Under the pieces are notes generated by a model, which saw only the letters and a program-made list of their open reading frames with translations, was not told the origin of the DNA and did not search any database. Positions 51,893 to 60,282 of a stretch of 64,000 nt of DNA are shown here, piece after piece (within the stretch, counting starts at the first letter, position 1; each line of letters opens with the position of its first letter). This DNA is from CAYVLA01 sp964549615 [NCBI: uncultured Thermococci archaeon] (GTDB lineage Archaea; CAYQAE01; CAYVLA01), in NCBI GenBank assembly GCA_964549615.1, contig CAZJVP010000101.1, forward strand, positions 36,168-100,167, in the 5' to 3' direction. A program made the translations under genes and the position numbers.

Positions 51893-53101
51893 TCAGTAGG
51901 CCCTCGTTGTCGTGACTTCCTTGTATAGCCTTCTCCTGATCATGAGCGAGTATAGGGCGAAACCGGCTAGGACCGACGTGCCGCTCACCACTGACCACTC
52001 CGTGAGGTAGACCCAGAAGAGGGCCCTCTCCTTGAGGACAATCGCCTCCTCGTTGAGCTTGGCCAGGCCGTCGGCCATTCCCCTTATCTCTTCGTAACAG
52101 GCCTCGTAATCGCCCTCCATGTAGAGCCGCTCGGCCTCCTCCTTTCCATCATCGGCCTGTGCGATCTTCCTTTCAAGCCCGGCGGTGTTTGCCCCAAACC
52201 GGTCGACGAACTCAAGGACCGCGAGGACCAGCTTCTTCTCGACGTTAAACCGGAAGAAAGCATCCCTTACGGAGTGGATGAGCTCGATGCTTGTCGGAAG
52301 CGTCTTGCCGACGGAATAGTAGAAGATGTTGAGGATTATGTCGCCTCCGTATCGGTTGCCCACGCCCATGCTGAACCATTGTTCGTCAACATCCACCCCC
52401 ACTACCCAGGTCTCGGCCCCCCTTTCGCCGAATGTCCAGGAGATCATGTACTCGTCCTCCATGGAACCCAGAACGCCACTCTTTACCGCCCATGCCCAGA
52501 CCTTGCTTCCCTGCTTGGGGTGCATTGGCCTGGTCTTGGAACCCGCGAACCTTTCGATCCCGAGCGGTATGAATGGGGTCAGGACGGGCGGGTTGCTCCT
52601 CTCCACGCGGATGCGATAGGCTAGGTTGTCGGACGACTCGAAGCTGGGCGAAAACTCCTGAGGGTAGACCTCTGCAAGCTCCGACTCGACCAGCGACAGA
52701 TATCCTTCGCTGTCTGGCCAAAGCGTGAGCAGGGAGGAGACGCCCAGCTCGACGGAATCCCTGAACCTTCGCATCTCCGCGCCGCTGAACCACTCCATCC
52801 GGGGCTCAAGGAGCAGGAGGACGTCGTAAGCCTGCAGGAGCCTGTCAAGTGTTCGAGGGGTGTAAATTCGGGTGATCTTCTTGGCCGCCTCGTCGCTCAT
52901 CACGCCGCCGACATCGGTCGGGAGTTCCTGCCACTGAACCGCAAAGTCCAAGGACAGCCAGCCAAGTATGGGCGATTCCCCGTAGCTTGTGTCCCCGATG
53001 CAGAGGACGCCGATCTTCCCCGTGGAGGCGAAGTGGGGCGGCTTGGCAAGGCAGGCTGGGGCGACAAAAAAGACGCAGACGAGAAAGGCCAGAGCCCGCA
53101 T
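51893..53101 (-). CDS. Envelope GATase-like protein, paralog 5 of 5
   Basis: 402 residues. Signal peptide LAFLVCVFFVAPACLA, ectodomain GKIGVLCIGDTSYGE, RIYTPRTLDRLLQAYDVLLLLE, then a longer variable middle. The family region is FNVEKKLVLAVLEFVDRFGAN, AERLYMEGDYEACYEEI, KERALFWVYLTEWSVVSGTS and the tail LMIRRRLYKEVTTTR. The ectodomain is the most divergent of the five, the C-terminal cassette among the most typical. A CTATTTAA box at 53129-53136 lies about 31 bases upstream. The large secreted hydrolase-like gene lies just upstream on the same strand. Confidence 0.8.
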   Translation of the reverse strand: MRALAFLVCVFFVAPACLAKPPHFASTGKIGVLCIGDTSYGESPILGWLSLDFAVQWQELPTDVGGVMSDEAAKKITRIYTPRTLDRLLQAYDVLLLLEPRMEWFSGAEMRRFRDSVELGVSSLLTLWPDSEGYLSLVESELAEVYPQEFSPSFESSDNLAYRIRVERSNPPVLTPFIPLGIERFAGSKTRPMHPKQGSKVWAWAVKSGVLGSMEDEYMISWTFGERGAETWVVGVDVDEQWFSMGVGNRYGGDIILNIFYYSVGKTLPTSIELIHSVRDAFFRFNVEKKLVLAVLEFVDRFGANTAGLERKIAQADDGKEEAERLYMEGDYEACYEEIRGMADGLAKLNEEAIVLKERALFWVYLTEWSVVSGTSVLAGFALYSLMIRRRLYKEVTTTRAY

Positions 53102-53128
53102 GATCCCGGTGCTCAGGTCACATTTCGT

Positions 53129-53136
53129 CTATTTAA
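53129..53136 (-). promoter_or_regulatory. TATA box of paralog 5
   Basis: TTAAATAG on the minus strand, centred about 31 bases from ATG 53101. Confidence 0.55.
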
Positions 53137-53191
53137 GTGCGAAGGTCTTAGCTGGCCTTTGCTGGGCCAAACATGCGCCTTCCTCCTCTCG

Positions 53192-55813
53192 TTACGGAAG
53201 GGATCGGCCCCGATCCCTAGAATTACTCGGTCGGGGTCCCCGGAGTTGGCCCCGGCTGGCGCTGATTACTAGGACCGAGATCGCCGAAATCCAAAGCGGC
53301 TCGCCCACCGCTGCCCTCTTCTGGGAGATCTGCGCTAGGGCCCTGGTGCAGTAGTCCTCTGCTGAGAGGTAGTTCCTGGCCTCGAGCATCTTGCCCGCAA
53401 TGTAGATGAGGCGTTCCTCTGCCGAGACGTCGATTCCCAGGGCCTTCGCCGATTCGGCCTCAGTTGATGAAATCCCTAGCAGTTGACCAACGTATTTCAT
53501 CCCGGCTGGATCCGTCTGGCCTTCGATAAGATCCAGGCAGGCAGGATAGTCGCGGGCCAGGTACTTCGACCATCCCGATGCGAGGAGGGCCTCGTAGAAC
53601 GACATATCCGCGCCACAGGATTTCCCTTTCTGCACAACTCGGTCAAGTTCGGCCAGGAGGCCGGATGCGTACCCGGTGGAGACTATCCTCCAGCCCTTTC
53701 CGCCGTTGTCGTCCCAGTTGCTTCCCCATTCCGGTTCGTCTCTGAACTTGAACTCCAATGTTCGCACGTTCTGGTTGGGGATGATGACGTACCAGAGCCC
53801 GTCCAGCCCCCTGAGCATGGGGGTTTCACACACCTTCTCCACCGCGCGGCTGTTGCGCGGCCTAGAGGACGGGAACGACCAGCCGTTGACGCCCCAGACG
53901 AGGGTACAGGACTCGGACCCGTGTGGCAGGCACCCGCTTTGGGGGTCGTACTTTATGATCCAGAGGTTGGACGAGTTGAGCCCGCGGACGTGGATAGCTG
54001 GTCCCTCCACGACGACATCCTCGATGAACACGGTCGCGGCGGCCTCGTTGTTGCCTTCCAGCAGCTCGTCGATCATGCCGGACGGGTCTACGGCGATCTC
54101 ACAGATCAACGATCCGGTGGCGTTCGCTGGGATCGACCAGCGGAGTATGCTCGATTCGCCGGCCGGGATGTGGGGCAGGATTGCGTCCGCCAGTCGGCGT
54201 CCGCCCACCGAGCAGGATACCACGCAATCGTGCGCGTCGGAGAATCCTTGGTTCAGGACATATGCACAGAGCTGATCCTGACTGTTCAGGGAGATGTTGA
54301 CGGGCAAGAGGTCCGGCTTCGCACCGCCGACCAGAGCTGTGAATACATGGACGTTGTTGGTGCGTGTCAGTTCGTCCACCCCCATGCTTGGGTCCGCTAC
54401 CACGGCGAAGGTCACGTTGCCGGTCACGTTCGGCACCCACGCCAGCTCCACCGTCTGGGACGCCATGGGGCCGAGGCTTGCCACGGTCTTGGTCGCGACG
54501 ACGTCGCCGAGGCACAGGAGGGTCGTGGTGAAGGAGGTGGCCGCGGAGGCGCCACGGTTGGCCAGCTTCACCTGCAAAGAAGCCCCTTCCTTGCACAGCA
54601 CGGCCGGGTTCTGGACGCGGACCGTTATGTCCGGACGCACGTCGTCGGTGTATATGTGCACCTCGTATGGCTCGAAATCATCCGATACCCAACCCTGGAC
54701 GGGTTCGATCGATCTGTCCTCGAAGAGGACCCGCGCCTTGCTTTCAGCCCATCCAGCAGGAAGTTGGATCTTTCTGGCACCGAGCCGCTGCCTCTGGGTG
54801 TTGAGAACGAAAAGATAGTTCCGGCCATCGTGCCTTTTCAGGTGGATCTCTAGGGCCGGATCCGGAGATGCGAGCCTCTGGAATGACCCGTCGAGCAAAA
54901 CCGGGGTTAGGTCTCTCAGTTCGGAGGCGATCCTTTTCAGGTTCTGCCAGATCTCATCTTCGACCTTGGCGTACGCCATCCCCCAATAGATGATCCCGTT
55001 GGCGCCGTGGCACACCGCATCGTAGGCCATGAACCTCGTCTCAAGCCAGCTTGGCTGAGGAGTTGCCCAAGATGTCCTCTCGTGCCCGGGGAGGGCGTCC
55101 CACTCGAATCCCTGGAGAACCATGTAGATCGGCTTTCCTCCGCCGACCTGATCCAGCTTCTCTGTGTACTGGGCCACGCAGTTCAGCGACTTGTCCATGT
55201 CGGAATGGCCGTAGCCCTCCGGAACCGGGTAGATGTCGGTTCCCAGTATGTCGCCCGCCTCGGAGTAGGACTTCAGGTAGTCCACGGAGTTCCTTGGTGC
55301 ATGGTTCATCCAGATGGGGTGGAGAGGATCCAGAGACTTTATGTACAGGTATCCTCGAATCACGGCTTCCCTGCTCTTACCGGGCTGTTTCTCGTACTCG
55401 TAGTCGTTCCACGCGATCTCATCGGGGGCTTCGTACCCAAGGAGCGCCGGGTGGCCTTTCAGCCTTTCCACGTTTTCCCTCAGGATCGCCGTCTTGGGAT
55501 CATCCGCTGAGGACAGAAGCATTGTCCCGCCTAGGGTCACGATGACTCCGATGCCGTACTTGTCTGCAGCGTCCATGAACTCAAGCGACGTTGCCAGAGG
55601 GCTCAGGACGGTGTTGAAGCCGGCCGCCGCAAGCTCCTCGAGCCTGGGCTGCAAGGGCAACCCCTCCGGATAGTGGTATATCCCTATCGGGAAGAAGGGT
55701 TTGCCGTTTCGGGTCACGACGGAGCCGGCGAAAGCGGCCGAGGAGAGGAACGTGACTAGAGCGAACCATATCAAGGGCCCAACCGCCCGAACTTGGCTGT
55801 ACTCTAGGCACAT
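53192..55813 (-). CDS. Large secreted glycoside-hydrolase-like protein with CARDB and starch-binding-like modules
   Basis: 873 residues. Signal peptide (PLIWFALVTFLSSAAFA), then a TIM barrel (about 30-340: FPIGIYHYPEGLPLQ, ALLGYEAPDEIAWNDYE, GDILGTDIYPVPEGYGH, MVLQGFEWDALPG) similar to GH5/GH42-type barrels. Two CARDB adhesion domains follow (PDITVRVQNPAVLCKEG and PDLLPVNISLNSQDQL), then a module with W-x-DNGGKGW that resembles CBM25/26 starch-binding domains, and a helical C-terminus ending in a short hydrophobic stretch and basic tail. A CTATAAAG box at 55837-55844 is about 27 bases upstream. Catalytic residues are not certain. Confidence 0.8.
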   Translation of the reverse strand: MCLEYSQVRAVGPLIWFALVTFLSSAAFAGSVVTRNGKPFFPIGIYHYPEGLPLQPRLEELAAAGFNTVLSPLATSLEFMDAADKYGIGVIVTLGGTMLLSSADDPKTAILRENVERLKGHPALLGYEAPDEIAWNDYEYEKQPGKSREAVIRGYLYIKSLDPLHPIWMNHAPRNSVDYLKSYSEAGDILGTDIYPVPEGYGHSDMDKSLNCVAQYTEKLDQVGGGKPIYMVLQGFEWDALPGHERTSWATPQPSWLETRFMAYDAVCHGANGIIYWGMAYAKVEDEIWQNLKRIASELRDLTPVLLDGSFQRLASPDPALEIHLKRHDGRNYLFVLNTQRQRLGARKIQLPAGWAESKARVLFEDRSIEPVQGWVSDDFEPYEVHIYTDDVRPDITVRVQNPAVLCKEGASLQVKLANRGASAATSFTTTLLCLGDVVATKTVASLGPMASQTVELAWVPNVTGNVTFAVVADPSMGVDELTRTNNVHVFTALVGGAKPDLLPVNISLNSQDQLCAYVLNQGFSDAHDCVVSCSVGGRRLADAILPHIPAGESSILRWSIPANATGSLICEIAVDPSGMIDELLEGNNEAAATVFIEDVVVEGPAIHVRGLNSSNLWIIKYDPQSGCLPHGSESCTLVWGVNGWSFPSSRPRNSRAVEKVCETPMLRGLDGLWYVIIPNQNVRTLEFKFRDEPEWGSNWDDNGGKGWRIVSTGYASGLLAELDRVVQKGKSCGADMSFYEALLASGWSKYLARDYPACLDLIEGQTDPAGMKYVGQLLGISSTEAESAKALGIDVSAEERLIYIAGKMLEARNYLSAEDYCTRALAQISQKRAAVGEPLWISAISVLVISASRGQLRGPRPSNSRDRGRSLP

Positions 55814-55836
55814 GCGTGTCGGGTCTCCACTTCTTG

Positions 55837-55844
55837 CTATAAAG
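55837..55844 (-). promoter_or_regulatory. TATA box of the large secreted hydrolase gene
   Basis: CTTTATAG on the minus strand, centred about 27 bases from ATG 55813. Confidence 0.6.
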
Positions 55845-56088
55845 ATTGTTGTCCATGTTGATCGTGCGTCTACTCCCCGCGCCGTTTCTCCTCTCCTGGC
55901 TCGGGTTTCGCTTCCCGCCGATGCGCAGAGTCGGCGTTGGATCGTTCCTCGGACATCCTTCCTTATTCGGACGAAGGAAGCCTCTGAAAACCCCCGATTC
56001 CAACCTAACCGCTTGCCGAAAGTGCACGTCCCTAAGATTTAAATGAGGAGAGGCGCTGGTGTTATCGCCCTTCTAAGAGGGATAGACG

Positions 56089-57600
56089 TTGAAGAAAGAG
56101 ACTATCTTTGCAGCCCTGGGCTTCGCGCTTGTCGCGATGCTTGGGTCTGCAATGGGAGCAAGACAGTTCGTGGGACCAGCGCCGCAGATGAAGATCGAGT
56201 GGAGTTGGAACGTCTCAAAGTACCCGAGCCTGATCGCCAAGCTGGGTGCATCGCCCGACGTGACGCTTGGCGCGGTCATAACCGACGACATCGACAAGGA
56301 TGGCGCAGTCGAGATCCTGTGGTCGTACAGGAAGGCCGAAGACCGGGTCATATGCTTGGACTCAAAGACCAAGGACCTTCAGTGGGTCTACCCGTCCCTC
56401 GATAAGGATCCCTTCCTTCAGGGTGACCCCTGGGGGATAGCATCGATCGAGGACATCGACAATGACGGAAACAAGGAGATACTGATCATCGCTAGGGACA
56501 AGAATCTCCATTGCATCACGCCGGCCGGCCAGCTGAAGTGGATGTATGAGTGCGGAGGCAGCGAGATAGCGCCGGCCCTGTATGATATCAACAAGGATGG
56601 GAAGCTGGAGATAATCATCGGACCTTTGAAGACGAGCATGATCACCGCGCTGGACAACACGGGCAAGAAGATCTGGGACTTCCCCATCAACAGCTACGTG
56701 AACTGCGGATCGACGGCGTTTGACGTCGACCGCGACGGTGAAGTCGAGATACTGACCGTGGATGGCGCAGGCAACTTCTATTGCGTCAGCTCGACCGGCT
56801 CCGAGAAATGGAGGTTCGAAATGGGGAACAGGCCCAACCAGCTGAAGCCCGTGGTCGCGGACGTCAACAACGACGGCGAGTACGAGATACTGGTGCACTC
56901 TAGGAACAGAATACTTTACTGCCTCACCTTCTTCGGCACCGAGGTGTGGCGGTTCGAGGTCGGCAAGATCCGCGTCAACGCCACGCACACTCACTGGGAT
57001 CTTTCCACCGATGCAGGGATCAGCGAAGGCGGCATAGTGGTTGCTGATGTTGACCAAGACGGAGTCCTTGAGGTCCTCGTTGGAGACTGGATCGGTAACT
57101 TCCATTGCATCAACGGTATCACCGGCACAGAGGAGTGGTATACCCACTTCCCATCCGAGATGTGGACGGGCATCACAGTCGGCGATGTCAATGGAGACGG
57201 CACGATAGACGTAGTCTCGGCGGGCGAGGGGGACGAGGACCCCGAGATATACCGGTTCTTCGGGCATACGGCACCAACCTACCCGGCGGGCGTATTGGCA
57301 GCTGTGGACGGAAAGACCGGGGCAACGGTCGGAGTCTATCCCACGTCCGTGGGTTGCTGCCAGGCGATGGGCGACTTCGATGCCGATGGCAAGCTAGAGA
57401 TAGCAGCGTACGTTTGGGAAGGCAAAGGGCTGTTGGCCGTCCTGACCATGGACGGGAAGTACGACCCCAAGCTCGTGCCCTGGCCGCTCAGGTTCCTGAA
57501 CCTGCACAATAATCCAGTTGTGGTGATAGCGGAGCCTGCATTCGTAGCAGTGATGCTGGCCTTTGCGCTGGCGCACGTTCTGAACAGGCGGAGCAGATAG
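56089..57600 (+). CDS. Secreted FG-GAP/VCBS-type beta-propeller with C-terminal anchor
   Basis: 503 residues from TTG 56089, preceded by GAGGGAT. Signal peptide (IFAALGFALVAMLGSAMG), then about eight repeats with D-x-D-x-D-G loops (DIDKDGAVEI, DIDNDGNKEI, DINKDGKLEI, DVDRDGEVEI, DVNNDGEYEI, DVDQDGVLEV, DVNGDGTIDV). The end VVVIAEPAFVAVMLAFALA plus RRSR repeats the motif-helix-basic pattern of the sister protein at 12331-13701, and the segments preceding it (GKYDPKLVPWP against GKYDATKMPWP) are nearly the same. Likely a calcium-stabilised surface binding protein. Confidence 0.87.
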   Translation: MKKETIFAALGFALVAMLGSAMGARQFVGPAPQMKIEWSWNVSKYPSLIAKLGASPDVTLGAVITDDIDKDGAVEILWSYRKAEDRVICLDSKTKDLQWVYPSLDKDPFLQGDPWGIASIEDIDNDGNKEILIIARDKNLHCITPAGQLKWMYECGGSEIAPALYDINKDGKLEIIIGPLKTSMITALDNTGKKIWDFPINSYVNCGSTAFDVDRDGEVEILTVDGAGNFYCVSSTGSEKWRFEMGNRPNQLKPVVADVNNDGEYEILVHSRNRILYCLTFFGTEVWRFEVGKIRVNATHTHWDLSTDAGISEGGIVVADVDQDGVLEVLVGDWIGNFHCINGITGTEEWYTHFPSEMWTGITVGDVNGDGTIDVVSAGEGDEDPEIYRFFGHTAPTYPAGVLAAVDGKTGATVGVYPTSVGCCQAMGDFDADGKLEIAAYVWEGKGLLAVLTMDGKYDPKLVPWPLRFLNLHNNPVVVIAEPAFVAVMLAFALAHVLNRRSR

Positions 57601-57601
57601 C

Positions 57602-57642
57602 CTCGCCTCCCGCTTTTCTTTTTTTTTCATCTCGAAGGCGAG
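57602..57642 (+). terminator. Poly-T terminator after the FG-GAP gene
   Basis: CTCGCCT and AGGCGAG can pair around a loop that contains cttttctttttttttc (57614-57629), directly after the stop at 57600. Poly-T runs stop archaeal RNA polymerase. Confidence 0.6.
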
Positions 57643-57775
57643 CGGCAGCTAGCGACTCGGACGGGCTCCAGCGCGACCTGGCTCTCGTCTTCAGGGCACG
57701 GGCGGCGGGGCTATGCGGGAGTGCGTGGATGAAAGACGGCGGTCCGAAAAAGAACGGGACAGCGTGAACGTGGCC

Positions 57776-58531
57776 ATGAAGGTTGATCGTATGAACAGCG
57801 TAACGAGCCGCATGATGCCTTTGGACTATGGCCTCTCCTACATTCACTCCGCGGAGTTCAACTCCGTCAGGTTCTTGGTGGAGAGCAGGACCCGGCTGAT
57901 GGATGAACGCTCGGGCAGGTGGATCGACTATCATCAGTGTGCCTCATGCAAGAGCGAGAACACGTTCGCGGAAAGGGATCTTTTCCGCAAGGATAACTAT
58001 GACTTCCTTCCGATCTTCGGCGAGGGGTATGTGCTGATCTTTCGCCGACCCGCTGGGCTGAGCGACCGGTACAGGCAGGTTTGCAGATACGAGGATCTAT
58101 GGGGGCAGCCAATCCTGAAGCTCAGGGAAGCGAGGGGCGCAAGGATTCTGGACGCTTGGCAAGCCGTCCTGGATGCCACCTCCGACGGATTGCCGATCGT
58201 GGCACAAACCGAGGTATGGGATGCCCAGACGAGGCTGCGGGCCATAATGGAATACCCCGTGAAGACCATGAACATCTCGCGCGGCCGCAGAATGTATCAG
58301 GTTGACACCGGTCCCGTTGCCCTGCCCGATCTGACCAAGAGATACCAACGACAGATCGAGTGTCTGAGCCTTGCCTATGTCGCCTTCAACGCCCCGACAT
58401 TCTCCGATTTCGTCGTTGAGCAGCCCACGCCGGTCACGGGCACGGAGGGGTGCAGGGTGTACCATTACTCGAATCCATTCAGCCTGCGCGCCGAGAACAG
58501 GCTCTTTGCCCTCGATCGTCCGGGGGACTAG
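57776..58531 (+). CDS. Unknown cytosolic protein
   Basis: 251 residues from ATG 57776; ATG 57713 would add 21 mostly charged residues, and two later Met codons are also possible. The protein is alpha/beta without membrane segments. A single CxxC pair (CASCKSENTF) and aromatic motifs (YDFLPIFGEGYVLIFRR, VYHYSNPFSL) stand out. No family is recognised and no neighbour is clearly linked. It could be a nuclear-transport-factor-like or chorismate-lyase-like fold, but this is not supported by specific residues. Confidence 0.65.
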   Translation: MKVDRMNSVTSRMMPLDYGLSYIHSAEFNSVRFLVESRTRLMDERSGRWIDYHQCASCKSENTFAERDLFRKDNYDFLPIFGEGYVLIFRRPAGLSDRYRQVCRYEDLWGQPILKLREARGARILDAWQAVLDATSDGLPIVAQTEVWDAQTRLRAIMEYPVKTMNISRGRRMYQVDTGPVALPDLTKRYQRQIECLSLAYVAFNAPTFSDFVVEQPTPVTGTEGCRVYHYSNPFSLRAENRLFALDRPGD

Positions 58532-58646
58532 CGGTTCCGATCAGGGCGGGATGAAGGCTTTTTAACGTGCGGCCCTGCAGAGGCGGTGCCTGGAGGTCTA
58601 GCATACGGCGACCCGGGGATGTGCGTGACGCCCCTCTGCGATCGAA

Positions 58647-58661
58647 GGAGGTTCGCGCCTG
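58647..58661 (+). promoter_or_regulatory. Strong Shine-Dalgarno with apparent CTG start codon
   Basis: GGAGGT at 58647-58652 is followed six bases later by CTG, the only start-like codon in frame before the methyltransferase SAM motif. An in-frame TGA lies at 58626-58628. Confidence 0.5.
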
Positions 58662-59306
58662 TCAGATTGGGATGAGCTTCTGAGGCGAGAGGAGTACCGC
58701 TGGAAGGACCCTCATCCCAGCGTTTCGGAGCTGGCTCAGGAACTCAAGGATAGGCGCTGGGCCAGGGTCCTAGATCTTGGCTGCGGCGCGGGTCGCCACA
58801 CCGTCTACCTTTCACGACTTGGCCTCACTGTGGTGGGGATGGACCCAGCGTTGAGCGGGCTGGCCTACGCCGCGGTTTGGCTCAGGTCGGAGGGATTGCC
58901 GAGGCTGCTCTTGCGATCGGACATGAGGGCCGTGCCGCTCAAGAGTGGAACCTTTGACTGCGTGATCTCGACATACGTGCTCCACCACGGAACGTTGGCG
59001 ATGATAGACAGGGCCTTCCAAGAGGTTCGGCGCCTTCTGGTGCGTGGCGGGATCCTTCTCGCCCTGGTGCAATCCAAGCAGGACTGGAAGTACAGGATCG
59101 GAAGGCAAGTGGAGACCGATACATTCGTGCCCGACGTTGGCGATGAGGCCGGCCTGCTTCACCACTTCTTTGACCGGCGGGGCATCGAGGATCTGCTCCG
59201 CGGATTCTCGATCCTCAGGATCGCACCGGAAGAGTGGTACGAAAAACTGCCCAGCGGCCGAACGATCCGCCACGGGCACTGGGATGTGCTTGCCGAGAAG
59301 GAATGA
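58659..59306 (+). CDS. Class I SAM-dependent methyltransferase with CTG start
   Basis: About 215 residues if read from CTG 58659. SAM motif I is VLDLGCGAGRHTVYL, followed by VVGMDPA (post I), a motif IV-like FDCVISTYVLHH and VRRLLVRGGILLAL. The frame before the first ATG (58830) contains motif I, so the ATG start would delete the SAM site. The segment before it, SDWDELLRREEYRWKDPHP, looks like a normal N-terminus for this family. Substrate unknown; the family methylates small molecules or quinone-like precursors. It converges on the 2'-O-methyltransferase gene with two bases between. Confidence 0.8.
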   Translation: MSDWDELLRREEYRWKDPHPSVSELAQELKDRRWARVLDLGCGAGRHTVYLSRLGLTVVGMDPALSGLAYAAVWLRSEGLPRLLLRSDMRAVPLKSGTFDCVISTYVLHHGTLAMIDRAFQEVRRLLVRGGILLALVQSKQDWKYRIGRQVETDTFVPDVGDEAGLLHHFFDRRGIEDLLRGFSILRIAPEEWYEKLPSGRTIRHGHWDVLAEKE

Positions 59307-59308
59307 CC

Positions 59309-60100
59309 TCAACGGCCTGCTTTGCCAGTGGGTTTCTGCGACGAGCCAGACGGCCTTCCAATCCTCTCCTGCCTGAGCTTCTCGTAGACCAACACGGAAC
59401 ACGCGACGCTCAGGTTCAGGGAGGAGACCATGCCGGACATCGGGATGCTGACGATCTCGTCGCACCTTCGGACGATGGGCTCGGGCAGGCGTCGGTCCTC
59501 CCCTCCCAGGACGAAGGCGATGCCTCCCCTCAGGTCGGCCTCATGGTAGAGCTTGGGTGCCTCCATGTCTGCCCCGACGATGCGCAGGCCCTCGGACTTG
59601 AGCAGCTTGAGGGCCGAGTAGGGGCTCTCCCTGATGACCGGGGTGAAGAGGGCGGCACCCATCGATATTCTTATCACGTCCGGCGTGACGGGGTCCCTGC
59701 GGGTTCTGGGCACGATGATTCCCTGCACGCCCGCTGCATTGGCCGTCCGCGCGATGGCGCCTAGGTTCTGTCTGTAGTCCACCTGGCCAAGCATCAGCAG
59801 GAATGGGTTCGTGCCCGTCTCCCTGCACTGCCTCAGAAGCTGCGGCAGGGTCCTCGGCAGAGTGGGGGGCTCGACGAGGGCGATGACGGGGATGTTCCGC
59901 GCCCCGAAGGGGCAGATCTTCTGAAGCGTTGCCCCGTCGACCCTATTGAGTGGAATGCGCTTGGAGCCTGCAGTCGAGACGATCTCCGCGATCTTTTCGT
60001 CCCTGCATGCAGCGGAATCAAGATAGATGGCGCGGACCCTCACTTTGCGGCGGAGGATCTCCAGGACAGCGTTCTTTCCTTGCACAGGGGTCTCCGTCAA
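59309..60100 (-). CDS. SpoU/TrmH-family RNA 2'-O-ribose methyltransferase (RlmB-like)
   Basis: 263 residues. An N-terminal substrate-binding domain (VQGKNAVLEILRRKVRVRAIYLD) precedes the SPOUT knot with motif 1 NLGAIARTANAAG, motif 2 VLGGEDRRL and motif 3 IPMSGMVSSLNLSVA. Such enzymes methylate the 2'-OH of rRNA or tRNA nucleotides; the arrangement is that of RlmB/TrmH from bacteria, and which RNA is targeted here is unknown. The C-terminal tail is basic (GRPSGSSQKPTGKAGR). Confidence 0.9.
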   Translation of the reverse strand: MTETPVQGKNAVLEILRRKVRVRAIYLDSAACRDEKIAEIVSTAGSKRIPLNRVDGATLQKICPFGARNIPVIALVEPPTLPRTLPQLLRQCRETGTNPFLLMLGQVDYRQNLGAIARTANAAGVQGIIVPRTRRDPVTPDVIRISMGAALFTPVIRESPYSALKLLKSEGLRIVGADMEAPKLYHEADLRGGIAFVLGGEDRRLPEPIVRRCDEIVSIPMSGMVSSLNLSVACSVLVYEKLRQERIGRPSGSSQKPTGKAGR

Positions 60101-60282
60101 TTCGTCTCACCGTCCTTTCGCAGGGACCTCCGCTTACGTTGGTTCTCGAACGGGCGGGCAGGCCTGACTGGTCGGCAAGCTTCCGTGCTTAATGCTTTTC
60201 CTGCTGGGATCTCAAGCGCCAGGTCGGTCGCGATCGATCCTCCTGCTGCCCGGTTGTGGCAGCGGTCCTGCTCAAGGGCAAC

